From an uncultured Oscillospiraceae bacterium (lineage in GTDB: Bacteria > Bacillota > Clostridia > Oscillospirales > Oscillospiraceae), in assembly GCA_934645175.1 (NCBI GenBank), contig CAKUDE010000007.1, positions 1 through 64,000 of the forward strand: a DNA stretch of 64,000 nucleotides, written 5' to 3'. The notes below the pieces were generated by a model. It did not search any database. It was not told where the DNA came from and was given only the letters and a program-made list of their open reading frames with translations. Of this stretch, positions 42,261 to 50,851 are shown one piece after another (the stretch's first letter is position 1; every line of letters starts with the position of its first letter). Made by a program: the position numbers and the translations under genes.

Positions 42261-43525
42261 CGATCTTTCTCTGCATCGGTTTTTTTGTCGCCTTTGTCTA
42301 CGGTGTCGTCTCGATGGTTCTCGGAACCTTTACCGGCGCGGTGCTGCCGGCGGCGGCGTTCGTCTGTCTTTTCGGCGGCGTGCTGCTGGGCAGGCTGCCC
42401 GACGTTGCGGAAAAGCTGAAGCGGCTGCGCGTTCTTTTCCTTGTGCTGGGCGCACTGGCGGCACTGGCGGGCTTTGCATTTCTGCCGTCTCAGGCGGCGC
42501 ACACCCGCAGCTATGCGTTTCTGCTCGCGTTGGCGGCGCTTCTGGTGTGGAGGCTGCGCTATGAGCCGAGACACTACCGCTTCATCAGTGTGTTCCGCTT
42601 CGTCTGCGCCGCCGCGCTCGTGCTGGTCGGCACAATCTTTGTGCTTGCCACGGCGGACACGCTGAGCCCCCGGCGTGAAAACGCCATCGCCGCGCTGAGC
42701 GACGTGCTGCCGATCCTTGTGGTGATGCTGGCGTGCGGCATTCTGGCGCTGCGCGGGCTGCGCGCGGCGGACTCCGCCGTCGATCGCGCTCGCTTTGACC
42801 GCCGGCAACTTCGCGATACGCTGATGTTTTTCGGCTTCTGCGCACTATGTCTGCTGGTACAGCCGTGGCGTTGGCTCATTTCGCTGGCCGACCTGATCTA
42901 TCAGAGAATCGTCGATCCCGTTTCGCAGGGCGTGGACTCCCTCGGCGACTGGCTGTTCCGACTGCTGCGCAACCCCAATCCGTCGCGGCCGCAGCCAAGC
43001 GGAGGGAATTCCGGCGGGAGCGGCAGCCCCGCCCCTTCCGCAGCCGCCCCCGCCGGCGGCGAGCTTCTTCCCCCGGAGGAAACGATTGAATACGGCAGCA
43101 TTCCGATGGCGTATATTTTCGCGGCTTTTTTGATCGTGGCGCTGCTGATCGCAGCGGTGATCCTGTTCTCCAAGCTGCGCAAATTGCCCCGGCGCCCGCG
43201 CCACGGCTACCCGAACGAGGAGCTGGAGGCGGTCGAGGAGGTCGAAGCCCCGGAGGGAAAGCCGATCTCCCGCTTCCAACGCGAACCACGCATGAAGATC
43301 CGCTTCTACTACCAGAATTTCTTACATCGGCTATGCGCAAAGCACGTCGATCTTCCGCGCAGCGACACCTGCGAGCGCATCTCGCAGCGTGCCGCCGCCT
43401 ATTGCGCCGACGGCGAGGCGCTTGAAGAATTTACCGAGCTTTACCGAAAAGCGCGCTATTGCGCACAGGAAGCTCCCACGGCGGAGGACGCCGCCCGCGC
43501 CAAGGCGTTGAGCCGACGGCTGTAG
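42257..43525 (+). CDS. Membrane protein with C-terminal DUF4129-like domain
   Basis: A 422-residue polytopic protein: about six membrane segments in residues 1-180, then a further one near 205, a Gly/Ser/Pro-rich loop (about 240-280), another membrane helix (about 285-310) and a cytoplasmic tail whose last 80 residues (MKIRFYYQNFLHRLCAK...FTELYRKARYC) resemble DUF4129. In related operons this domain is usually attached to or next to a transglutaminase; none is visible here. The start overlaps the DUF58 stop by 4 bases. A bidirectional terminator follows. Confidence 0.8.
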   Translation: MTIFLCIGFFVAFVYGVVSMVLGTFTGAVLPAAAFVCLFGGVLLGRLPDVAEKLKRLRVLFLVLGALAALAGFAFLPSQAAHTRSYAFLLALAALLVWRLRYEPRHYRFISVFRFVCAAALVLVGTIFVLATADTLSPRRENAIAALSDVLPILVVMLACGILALRGLRAADSAVDRARFDRRQLRDTLMFFGFCALCLLVQPWRWLISLADLIYQRIVDPVSQGVDSLGDWLFRLLRNPNPSRPQPSGGNSGGSGSPAPSAAAPAGGELLPPEETIEYGSIPMAYIFAAFLIVALLIAAVILFSKLRKLPRRPRHGYPNEELEAVEEVEAPEGKPISRFQREPRMKIRFYYQNFLHRLCAKHVDLPRSDTCERISQRAAAYCADGEALEEFTELYRKARYCAQEAPTAEDAARAKALSRRL

Positions 43526-43534
43526 CGGTCAATC

Positions 43535-43566
43535 AAAAAAACGCAGGGCCAAGCCCTGCGTTTTTT
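43535..43566. terminator. Bidirectional terminator between the moxR and tldE units
   Basis: AAAAAACGCAGGGC and GCCCTGCGTTTTTT pair perfectly with a 3-base loop; T-runs occur on both strands. Confidence 0.93.
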
Positions 43567-43574
43567 ATCGCATT

Positions 43575-44789
43575 TTATTTGGAAACATCCATATTGACCA
43601 CGCAGAAACGGTCGCCGCGCTGGAATGCGTTCCGCACCGAGCCGACATAGTCCTTGCCGAGCAGATCGAAAAAGTCGCCGCCGATGCTCAGCTCCGGCAG
43701 CTTGCCGACAAGTCTGCCGTTTTCCAGCAGATAGGCAAGCTGAACAGGCGTGGCAAAGTGGCCGTCGGGCGTGGTATCGCCGCCGGAAGCCATGACGACA
43801 AGAATCGCCTTACCGGGAACCAGCTCGGCAAGCGTTTCGGCCGTGGGCGCAACATACAGCCCGCGCAGACCCGGAGAGGGCACGCCGTCATATTCCGCCG
43901 CAGAGCCCTGCGAAACCGGCAGGCCGAGCTGCGCCGCGGTGTTTTTCGAGGTCAGAACGCTCTTCAACACGCCGTTTTCCACAAGCAGCGGGCGGAAATC
44001 CGGTGCAATCTGACCTTCATCGTCAAAGAAGCAGGCGCCGGGATGCGTTTCTCCGTTGGCGTCGCCGCCGAAGGTAAGCTTCTCAGAGAAGCACTTCTGA
44101 CCGAGCTTGCCGCTGACAAGCGAAGCACCGGAGACATAAAGCTCGCCGATAAAGTTGCGGATAAAGGTTCCGAACAGCGTATCGTAGTCCAGTACAACGG
44201 GCATCCTGCCCGGTTCCACACTTACCGGAGTGAAGAAGGCGTCATACTGCGCCTTGCAGGCGGCAACAAAAGCCTCCTCGTCGTAGCAGCGGCCGCTGAT
44301 TTCGAAGGCGCCGTCCATCAGATTGCCCGCACCGCGGTTCTGGAACAGCAGGCCGATATCCAGCCAGCGGTCGGCAAAGCGCAGATGCCGCCCTTCGGAA
44401 TTGCGGTACTCGCAGCGGCACTCGTTCATCAGGATCTTGTTGCTCAACGCAAAGCGCGGGCATTCCCTGCCCAGGCGGTCGAGCAGACGTTGCATGGCGG
44501 GAATCAGCTCACTGTTTGGGATAATGACGTCCGTATGCTCCACGGTTTGCTCCAGCGCACCGTCGAGCCTTGCGGAATACGGGATGCCCAGCGCAAGCGC
44601 AGCCTCGGCGCGGGGCGCAAGCTCCGTCTCCGGGACCTCGCCCAAAGCGCCTGCAATGCCGATCTTTCCGTCGCGGTAAACGCGCACGGTAGAGGTTGTT
44701 TCTTCTTTTTTTCGATAGCTGTCGATTCGGCCTCCGGTGACGTTCAGCGTCACGGAGCTGTCGGTTTTTACGATATATTCGCGATCCAT
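43575..44789 (-). CDS. TldE/PmbA-type metalloprotease subunit
   Basis: A 404-residue member of the TldD/PmbA family (U62). It lacks the HExxxH zinc site, as expected for the TldE/PmbA partner, and contains the fold segments ALSNKILMNECRCEYRNSEG, GAGNLMDGAFEISGRCY and LSIGGDFFDLLG. TldD-TldE heterodimers thread unfolded peptides into a chamber and cleave them. The ATG follows GTGAGGTGAG and lies 10 bases downstream of tldD, so the two are co-expressed. The start at 44810 inside tldD is less likely. Confidence 0.88.
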   Translation of the reverse strand: MDREYIVKTDSSVTLNVTGGRIDSYRKKEETTSTVRVYRDGKIGIAGALGEVPETELAPRAEAALALGIPYSARLDGALEQTVEHTDVIIPNSELIPAMQRLLDRLGRECPRFALSNKILMNECRCEYRNSEGRHLRFADRWLDIGLLFQNRGAGNLMDGAFEISGRCYDEEAFVAACKAQYDAFFTPVSVEPGRMPVVLDYDTLFGTFIRNFIGELYVSGASLVSGKLGQKCFSEKLTFGGDANGETHPGACFFDDEGQIAPDFRPLLVENGVLKSVLTSKNTAAQLGLPVSQGSAAEYDGVPSPGLRGLYVAPTAETLAELVPGKAILVVMASGGDTTPDGHFATPVQLAYLLENGRLVGKLPELSIGGDFFDLLGKDYVGSVRNAFQRGDRFCVVNMDVSK

Positions 44790-44799
44790 TTGTCTCACC

Positions 44800-46137
44800 T
44801 CACTGCACATTCATTTCCGAAACGCGGACATAGGGGCCGCCGAAGCCAACGGGAAGGCCCTGCTGCTCCATCTTACCGCAGCCGCCGGTCACAAAGGACA
44901 GCAGCTTCACATCCCTGGTCAGACCGTCGATCAGGCCGAGCGTTTGGAACACATTGCCCGTAATGACACTGATCTGCACCGGGCGGCCGAGCTTGCCGTC
45001 AACGATCTCGTAGGCGACGGAGGGCGCAATGGTGAAGGTGCTCATGCCGCTGCCGTGCTTGATGCTCTTGATAAAGTAGCCCTTTCTGATGGGCGCAAGC
45101 AGCTCCTCAAAGCTCAGGTCGCCGCCCTCAATGTAGGTGGTGGTCATGCGCACGATCGGCTCAAAGGTGCAGTCAATGGCGCGGGCATTACCGGTCAGAC
45201 CCTCGTCGAGCGCAGCGGCGGTCAGAGCGCTGTGCAGCCGTCCGGCCAGCACGCCGTTTTTGATCAGATAGTTTTTACGCGCCTTGGTGCCCTCATCGTC
45301 GTAGGGCACATAGCCGCTGCCCTCAAACTCGCCGCATTCTGCGATGGAGAGGATGGGCGAGCCGACGATCTTGCCGAGCTGCCATTCCTCGCGCATGGAC
45401 TCGTCGGAGAGCATGAAGTCCGACTCGGACTTATGGCCGAAGGATTCATGGGCAAATACGCCCGCCGCCTCCGGCGAGAGCACAACCGGATACTTGCCCG
45501 GCTCGACGGGCACGGAATTGTGCATGAAGGCAAGCTGCTCGGCAACGGAGGCGCGGATCTCCTCCTCGCGGCCGCCGAGCTTGGAAAACTCCGTCTCGCC
45601 GCCCATCCAGTGGGCGGAGAATTTCTTTTCCCCTTCGACCATGCTGCACGCAAGCACGATGCCGCAGGTCTGATAGTCGTACTCCAGCTCCGCGCCGAGA
45701 CTGGATCGGAAGCGGAACAGGCTGTTGCGGTCAAGATAAATCCCGCGGGGCATGGTGCAGCAGGGATCCTCGGACAACAGCGGCAGATAGCTTTGCAGCT
45801 GTGCGTGCTTCGTCTCCAGCGGAATATCGCGCACGGAGCGGCCTTCAAAGCGCAGGCATTTGTCACGGTTGCGCTCCAGGCGGCGCACGACGGGATCGGA
45901 CAGAATCTCCGGATTCGGCGTTGCGGCGGCATACAGCTCATCAAGCTCCTTCTGAAGGTGCTGCACATCCGTCACGGATGCATAGTACCAGAGCTTGCCG
46001 TCATATACGCGCAAAAAGGCGCGCGTTTCATTGCGTACTTTCATTTCGTCCGGCTTTCCGTTGGTATAGGAAATAACCGTGCGGAAACGGTCCTCTACGC
46101 GCACATCGGCATAGAAGCCTTCGCGAAACTGGATCAT
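44800..46137 (-). CDS. tldD: TldD-type zinc metalloprotease subunit
   Basis: A 445-residue TldD/PmbA-family protein that carries the zinc motif HESFGH (residues 230-235), so it is the catalytic partner of the downstream TldE-like subunit. SLSPEAAGVFAHE is replaced here by VLSPEAAGVFAHE, and the C-terminal region has FVTGGCGKMEQQG-type metal-ligand Cys and glycines. These proteases degrade small unstructured peptides and in some bacteria mature RiPPs; no RiPP precursor is visible here. Promoter at 46175-46203. Confidence 0.9.
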   Translation of the reverse strand: MIQFREGFYADVRVEDRFRTVISYTNGKPDEMKVRNETRAFLRVYDGKLWYYASVTDVQHLQKELDELYAAATPNPEILSDPVVRRLERNRDKCLRFEGRSVRDIPLETKHAQLQSYLPLLSEDPCCTMPRGIYLDRNSLFRFRSSLGAELEYDYQTCGIVLACSMVEGEKKFSAHWMGGETEFSKLGGREEEIRASVAEQLAFMHNSVPVEPGKYPVVLSPEAAGVFAHESFGHKSESDFMLSDESMREEWQLGKIVGSPILSIAECGEFEGSGYVPYDDEGTKARKNYLIKNGVLAGRLHSALTAAALDEGLTGNARAIDCTFEPIVRMTTTYIEGGDLSFEELLAPIRKGYFIKSIKHGSGMSTFTIAPSVAYEIVDGKLGRPVQISVITGNVFQTLGLIDGLTRDVKLLSFVTGGCGKMEQQGLPVGFGGPYVRVSEMNVQ

Positions 46138-46174
46138 GGCGTTTTGTCCTCCTCAGAATGGATTTACTGTTGAA

Positions 46175-46203
46175 ATTATACCTCGCACCGCACAAAAAGT
46201 CCA
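46175..46203 (-). promoter_or_regulatory. Promoter of tldD-tldE
   Basis: Minus strand perfect -10 TATAAT (46180-46175) and -35 TGGACT (46203-46198), 17-base spacer. Confidence 0.6.
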
Positions 46204-46212
46204 TCGCGCGGC

Positions 46213-46243
46213 GGTTGAATCGGTTTTCAACCGATGGTTGAAC
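46213..46243. repeat. Small inverted-repeat cluster between SPFH and tldD
   Basis: ATCGGTT and AACCGAT pair around TTC (46219-46235), and GGTTGAA repeats on both sides. On the minus strand it lies after the SPFH stop, but without a clear T-run. Possibly a weak terminator. Confidence 0.35.
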
Positions 46244-46302
46244 AGGCCTCCGCGGCAGCAGCAGCCTCCGCCATTCGAACCGAATCGGCGGCACGGCATG
46301 GG

Positions 46303-47232
46303 TCAGGGATTCTGTGTTTCCTCGTTCTTCTGCCGAATCAGCTCGGAAATATCCAGCATGGGCAGCGAACCGTCGCCGGTCATGAGCGTGGGCAGCTTAC
46401 CGTCCCAGCGCTGGGCATAGGTGTAGGCGATCAGCTCCTGCGTAAGCGACTGGCTGATCTTGCGGTTGGCCTCGGCCTCCGCTTCGGCGCGTGTCTTCAG
46501 CTCATACGCCTCGGCATCCGCCTCGACCTTTTTAATCTCCGCGGCGGCCTTTGCCTCCAGCACCTTCTGCTCGGCCTCGGTCTGCGCGCGCAGCTTATTC
46601 TGCTCGGCGACCTGCTTGGCCTCAACGGCGTCGGTAAAGGCATCGGTGAAATCCATGTTTTCAATGGACGTGCCGACCAGCTCAATGTTATACGCTCTGA
46701 GCTTCTGTTCCAGAACCTTCTCAATCTCCTCCGCCATCAGGCTACGGCTGGAAACGAGCGCCTCGGCACTGTATTTCGCGGTGACAATCTTGACGGACTC
46801 GGTAATGCACGGGGCAATCACGGTGTCAAAATAGCCGGTGCCAATGGTCTTGTAGATCGTCATGGCATCGAGCTTACTGATCTGGTAATTGACCGTGTAG
46901 GTCATACTGACCTCCTGGATATCGGAGGAGAAGCAGGAAAGGTCCTGCGTGTTTTTCTGCACGCGGTTGTCCATCTTGATGACCTCCTGCCACGGCAGCT
47001 TGAAGTGCATACCGGCCTCCAGCGTGTAGTCCTCCACACTGCCGAAGGTCGTTACCACGCCGGTATGGCCCGTCGGGACGGACACATAGCACGACAGCGC
47101 AATCACTGCCACACCCAGAACGGACAGAAGCTGCTTGGCGTTCAGCTTCCAGGTAGCGCGCGTGCCGCGCACAAAGCCCAGGCCGACAAACAGACCGAGC
47201 GTCAGGAGCAGGCCGACGGAAAACAGTACCAT
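46303..47232 (-). CDS. SPFH/Band 7 protein with two N-terminal membrane helices
   Basis: A 309-residue SPFH protein unlike the one at 9875. Two membrane helices (about residues 3-20 and 36-52) are followed by a prohibitin/HflC-like Band 7 domain (VPTGHTGVVTTFGSVEDYTLEAGMHFKLPW) and a coiled coil rich in Ala and Glu (KQVAEQNKLRAQTEAEQKVLEAKAAAEIKK, in parts), then a short soluble tail. Such proteins form membrane rings that may regulate proteases. It lies 10 bases after the stop of nothing else on this strand except the cyclophilin gene upstream, so the two are likely co-transcribed. Confidence 0.88.
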   Translation of the reverse strand: MVLFSVGLLLTLGLFVGLGFVRGTRATWKLNAKQLLSVLGVAVIALSCYVSVPTGHTGVVTTFGSVEDYTLEAGMHFKLPWQEVIKMDNRVQKNTQDLSCFSSDIQEVSMTYTVNYQISKLDAMTIYKTIGTGYFDTVIAPCITESVKIVTAKYSAEALVSSRSLMAEEIEKVLEQKLRAYNIELVGTSIENMDFTDAFTDAVEAKQVAEQNKLRAQTEAEQKVLEAKAAAEIKKVEADAEAYELKTRAEAEAEANRKISQSLTQELIAYTYAQRWDGKLPTLMTGDGSLPMLDISELIRQKNEETQNP

Positions 47233-47242
47233 ATTTCCTCCT

Positions 47243-47857
47243 TTAGTCCACGACGCGGATCCACTCGATCACAGGCTGATCTCCGGCCTTGACGGTGCCG
47301 TTGCTGTCCGTGACCTTCACGGAGGAACAGACCTGATCCACAACATCGATGCCCTCGGTCACATAACCGAAGCAGGCATAGTTGCCGTCGAGGAAGTCCG
47401 AATCCTTATGGACGATGAAGAACTGTGACGAGGCGCTGTCCGGTGCGTTGGAACGCGCCATGGAAATGGCGCCACGGGTATGAGAGAGCTTGTTTTCCAC
47501 GCCGTTTGCGGAAAACTCGCCCTTAATGGTCTTGTCCGAGCCCCCGGTACCGTTGCCCTTGGGGTCGCCGCCCTGCATCATGAAGCCGGAAATAATGCGG
47601 TGGAAGGTCAGGCCGTCATAGAAGCCGGAATCGGCCAGACGCATGAAGTTTTCAACGGTGATGGGAGCAACGTCGCCGTCAAGCTCCAGAGTAATCTTTC
47701 CATAGTCGCGGATCATAAGCTCGACGTGATGCTTGCCGGTAAAATCGAAGCCCTCCGTCAGGACGCCGGCATTGGGCTTCGGCGTGTTGTCGGCGCAGCC
47801 GGCCAATACGGCCAGCGTCAGTGCCAGAAGCAGTGCGATGCTGAGAAGCTTTTTCAT
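47243..47857 (-). CDS. Lipoprotein cyclophilin (peptidyl-prolyl isomerase)
   Basis: A 204-residue cyclophilin-type isomerase with a lipoprotein signal (MKKLLSIALLLALTLAVLAG, Cys21), so it acts on the outer face of the membrane on secreted proteins. The cyclophilin core is clear: VENFMRLADSGFYDGLTFHR, GFMMQGGDPKGNGTGG, and SQFFIVHKDSDFLDG. The ATG follows GGAGGAAAACAAAC. It is 40 bases downstream of mnmA and 10 bases upstream of the SPFH gene. Confidence 0.92.
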   Translation of the reverse strand: MKKLLSIALLLALTLAVLAGCADNTPKPNAGVLTEGFDFTGKHHVELMIRDYGKITLELDGDVAPITVENFMRLADSGFYDGLTFHRIISGFMMQGGDPKGNGTGGSDKTIKGEFSANGVENKLSHTRGAISMARSNAPDSASSQFFIVHKDSDFLDGNYACFGYVTEGIDVVDQVCSSVKVTDSNGTVKAGDQPVIEWIRVVD

Positions 47858-47897
47858 GTTTGTTTTCCTCCAAATATCGTTTTTTGTTTTCGGTTCG

Positions 47898-48971
47898 TCA
47901 GACGCCGCAGAGTACGCCGCCGCCCAACACAACCTCGCCGTCATAGAGCACGGCTGCCTGTCCGGGCGTCACAGCCCGCTGCGGTTCGTCAAACAGCAGC
48001 GTCACGAGTCCGTTTTCCCCCGGCGTCGCCGTTGCCCATTGCTCCGGCTGGCGGTAGCGCAGCCTGGCCTTGCAGCGGAAGGGCTTCTGAGGCGCTTCCC
48101 CGGAGATCCAGTGAAACTCCTCCGCACGCGCCGTGCGGGAAAACAGCTCCTGTTCCGTGCCGAGGACAACGGTATTGTCCTGCGGGCAAATGCGGCAAAC
48201 AAAGCGGCGTTCCGGCAGCGACAGGCCGAGATTGCGGTGCTGCCCGATGGTATAGCGGATGATGCCCGCGTGCCGCCCGATTACGCGCCCCTGCGCGTCT
48301 ACATAGTCGCCCGGTTCCGCTTTTTTCCCGGTGAGCCGTTCAATGGCGGCGGCATAGTCGCCGTCCGGAACAAAGCAGATATCCTGACTGTCCGGCTTAT
48401 CGGCATTGCGGAAGCCGCCGGCCTCCGCCAACGCCCGCGCCTCGGGCTTGGACATCCCGCCGAGCGGAAACAGCGTGCAGGCAAGCTGCTCCTGCGTCAT
48501 GGAATAGAGCACATAGCTCTGATCCTTCGCGGGATCCAGCGCCTTTTTCAGTCGGAAACGGCCGTTTTCGTCGCGGTCGATGCGGGCATAGTGGCCGGTA
48601 GCGACAAAGTCGCAGCCCATCAACCGCGCCCGCTCAAACAGCTTATCGAATTTCATATAGCGGTTGCAGTCGATGCAGGGGTTGGGCGTTACGCCGCGGC
48701 TGTAGCAGTCAATGAACTTTCCGATAACCTTTTCGCGAAAATCGTCGGAGAAATTGAACACATAATACGGCATATTCAGTGCCCGTGCGACGCCCCGCGC
48801 ATCCTCCACATCATCCAGCGAGCAGCAGGTATGGCCGCGCGAAAGCCCCGCATCCTCGTTGGAATAGAGCTTCATTGTGCAGCCGATGCACTCGTTGCCC
48901 GCGTCGCACAGCAGCTTTGCGGCGACGCTGGAATCCACGCCGCCGGACATGGCGACAAGTATCTTTGCCAT
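47898..48971 (-). CDS. mnmA: tRNA-specific 2-thiouridylase
   Basis: A 357-residue enzyme that makes 2-thiouridine at tRNA position 34. The PP-loop SGGVDSSVAA is at residues 9-18, the catalytic Cys102 in TPNPCIDCNRYMKF, FVATGHYARI (tRNA and ATP contacts), DQSYVLYSM and the second catalytic Cys in SQDICFVPDGDY (about 195-206). The start is the ATG after GGGAGTGAGGCT; the in-frame ATG at 49001 would lie on the promoter. Confidence 0.96.
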   Translation of the reverse strand: MAKILVAMSGGVDSSVAAKLLCDAGNECIGCTMKLYSNEDAGLSRGHTCCSLDDVEDARGVARALNMPYYVFNFSDDFREKVIGKFIDCYSRGVTPNPCIDCNRYMKFDKLFERARLMGCDFVATGHYARIDRDENGRFRLKKALDPAKDQSYVLYSMTQEQLACTLFPLGGMSKPEARALAEAGGFRNADKPDSQDICFVPDGDYAAAIERLTGKKAEPGDYVDAQGRVIGRHAGIIRYTIGQHRNLGLSLPERRFVCRICPQDNTVVLGTEQELFSRTARAEEFHWISGEAPQKPFRCKARLRYRQPEQWATATPGENGLVTLLFDEPQRAVTPGQAAVLYDGEVVLGGGVLCGV

Positions 48972-48992
48972 AGCCTCACTCCCTTCTCCCAT

Positions 48993-49021
48993 AGAATACA
49001 TGATTTTTGAGAAAAATGCAA
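48993..49021 (-). promoter_or_regulatory. Promoter of mnmA
   Basis: Minus strand -35 TTGCAT (49021-49016), 17-base spacer, -10 TATTCT (48998-48993). Confidence 0.65.
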
Positions 49022-49023
49022 GG

Positions 49024-49051
49024 TTGACCTGTGCGGTTTTCGTGCTATAAT
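49024..49051 (+). promoter_or_regulatory. Promoter of the DUF2156-GNAT operon
   Basis: -35 TTGACC (49024-49029), 16-base spacer, perfect -10 TATAAT (49046-49051); it is back to back with the mnmA promoter. Confidence 0.85.
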
Positions 49052-49081
49052 GAATATGACAATCAATAAAGTGGGGTTTTT

Positions 49082-49969
49082 ATGCTGAACTTTCGCAAAA
49101 TTATTCCGGCCGACCGGCCGATCCTTGAACCGTATCTGCGCAGTGCGGGCAATCGCGCCTGCGAGGACACCTTCCCGTACCTCTGCCTCTGGGGGGAGCA
49201 GAGCGTTTGCACCGATTACGATGTGCCCCTGATCCTCGGCACGGTCGATCACGTCACGAGCTACGCGTTGCCGCTGTGCGGAGATCGCGCCGCGCTGATC
49301 GAGCTGCTGCGCCGGGACGCACGGGAGCGCGGCATTCCCTTCCGGCTGTACTGCCTGCTGAAGGACGACCTCGACCTTTTCGAGGCCGCCTTCCCCGGCC
49401 GCTTCCGCTTCCTGCCGGTGCGCGAATACTATGACTACATCTACTCCATCGACCGGCTGTGCGATCTGCACGGCAAAAGCCTGCAATCCAAGCGTAATTT
49501 CTGCAACCGCTTCGAAGCGGAGCATCCGGATTACCGCCTGCTGCCGCTGACGGGCGGCCTGCTGCCGCGCTGTGCGGCGTTTACGTCGCTGTGGTATGAG
49601 CGTCACGGCGAATCCGGCGAGGACTACCGCGAGGAGCAGACCGCTCTGGAGCGCGCTTTCGCGGACTTTGACGCGCTGGGGCTGGAAGGCGCCGTTATTG
49701 AAGACGGCGGCGAGATTCTGGCCTATGCCGTCGGCAGCCGCATCAGCGACGATACCTTCGGCATTCACTTTGAAAAGGCAATGGCGGACGTGCCGGGCGC
49801 CTACCCGATCATCAACCGCGAATATGCCCGAAGCATCCGCGAACGGCACCCCGACGTGCGCCTGCTCAACCGCGAGGACGACATGGGGCTGCCCGGCCTG
49901 CGCAAGGCCAAGGAAAGCTATCAGCCGGATATCCTGCTGGAAAAATGGCTTGCGGAAGAGATCGTATGA
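49082..49969 (+). CDS. DUF2156 (phosphatidylglycerol lysyltransferase C-terminal-like) protein
   Basis: A 295-residue soluble protein of the DUF2156 family, which has tandem GNAT folds and includes the catalytic domain of MprF. Segments seen are RACEDTFPYLCLWGE, EYYDYIYSIDRLCDLHGKSLQSKRNFCNRFEAEHP (in parts, about residues 118-155) and DTFGIHFEKAMADVPGAYPIINREYA (about 225-250). No membrane segments, so it is not a full MprF; stand-alone members may transfer amino acids from tRNA to a soluble or membrane acceptor. Followed by a GNAT gene with a 4-base overlap. Confidence 0.85.
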   Translation: MLNFRKIIPADRPILEPYLRSAGNRACEDTFPYLCLWGEQSVCTDYDVPLILGTVDHVTSYALPLCGDRAALIELLRRDARERGIPFRLYCLLKDDLDLFEAAFPGRFRFLPVREYYDYIYSIDRLCDLHGKSLQSKRNFCNRFEAEHPDYRLLPLTGGLLPRCAAFTSLWYERHGESGEDYREEQTALERAFADFDALGLEGAVIEDGGEILAYAVGSRISDDTFGIHFEKAMADVPGAYPIINREYARSIRERHPDVRLLNREDDMGLPGLRKAKESYQPDILLEKWLAEEIV

Positions 49970-50763
49970 CGGTGATAACCGCCGAACGCGGCGACCTGCC
50001 CGCACTGTCCGCACTTTGGCGCGAATGCTTCGGCGACACGGCCGCCGAGCAGGACTGCTTTTGGAACACCGCAGGTAAAACGGCGCAGGCATTCTACATT
50101 CGCGAAAACGGCGCGCCGCAGGCGATGCTCTGCGCACTGCCCGTCGATTATATCGGCGGCGACGGAGAAGTCATCCGCACGGCGTACATTTACGCCGTCT
50201 GTACGCGGCAAAGCGCGCGTGGGCGCGGGCTGTGCACGCAGCTTCTGTCGCAAGTGGAGCAGATGCTTCGCACGCAGGGCTTTGCCGCCTGCGTGCTGGT
50301 GCCGGCTGACGCTTCGCTGGCACGCTTCTACGAGATGCGCGGCTATCGTGCGGCTTTTTTTCGGAACCGTACGGAAATCGGACGACAGGCAGTGCGTGCC
50401 GACGTGCGGCGGATCGGTGCGGCGGATTACCGCGCCCTGCGCGAAATGCTGCTCACGGCGGATTTTGCCGCATTTTCCGAGGATTTTCTGCGCTGCGCGC
50501 AGGGCTATGGCGAGCTGAGCGGCGCAGGGCTTTACCGGATTGAAACCGCCGACGCTCTTTGCTGCGCCGCGGCAATGCTTGTTGACGGCGCGCTCCACAT
50601 CAGTGAGCTGATCCCGGACAGTCCGGTCGCAGCGGCGGCGCTCGCCGCTGCACTGGGCATACAGGAAGGAACCGTCTCCTCTCCCGGCGGCGGCGTGCCG
50701 CAGGCATGGGGCAAGCCGCTGCGCGGCGCGCTTCCCACAGGCTATTGGGGTCTGTCGCTCTGA
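49966..50763 (+). CDS. GNAT-family N-acetyltransferase
   Basis: A 265-residue protein with an N-terminal GNAT domain: the acetyl-CoA loop is in TRQSARGRGLCTQLLSQVEQML (about residues 80-101) followed by FAACVLVPADASLARFYEMRGY, the typical C-terminal strand. The C-terminal half (ADYRALREML ... EGTVSSPGGGVPQAWG) is less conserved and may be a second, degenerate GNAT fold. Substrate unknown. The ATG overlaps the DUF2156 stop (ATGA). Confidence 0.82.
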   Translation: MTVITAERGDLPALSALWRECFGDTAAEQDCFWNTAGKTAQAFYIRENGAPQAMLCALPVDYIGGDGEVIRTAYIYAVCTRQSARGRGLCTQLLSQVEQMLRTQGFAACVLVPADASLARFYEMRGYRAAFFRNRTEIGRQAVRADVRRIGAADYRALREMLLTADFAAFSEDFLRCAQGYGELSGAGLYRIETADALCCAAAMLVDGALHISELIPDSPVAAAALAAALGIQEGTVSSPGGGVPQAWGKPLRGALPTGYWGLSL

Positions 50764-50816
50764 CGCAAGCGGTATCGCTGGATAACAACCGATCCGCCTC
50801 TTCTCAGCACGATTGC

Positions 50817-50845
50817 AAAAGAGCCTCCCACCGGGAGGCTCTTTT
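50817..50845. terminator. Bidirectional terminator between GNAT and FakA genes
   Basis: AAAAGAGCCTCCC and GGGAGGCTCTTTT form a 13-base stem with a 3-base loop, with T-runs on both strands. Confidence 0.92.
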
Positions 50846-50851
50846 CGGACA

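Noticed and set aside
43575-46137. RiPP biosynthesis cluster around tldD/tldE
   Set aside because: No small precursor gene, radical SAM enzyme or dedicated exporter is nearby; the neighbours are housekeeping genes.
46245-46302. tRNA-like remnant (GGTTCGAAT on the minus strand)
   Set aside because: A T-loop-like string is present but no acceptor stem, anticodon arm or D-arm can be drawn around it.
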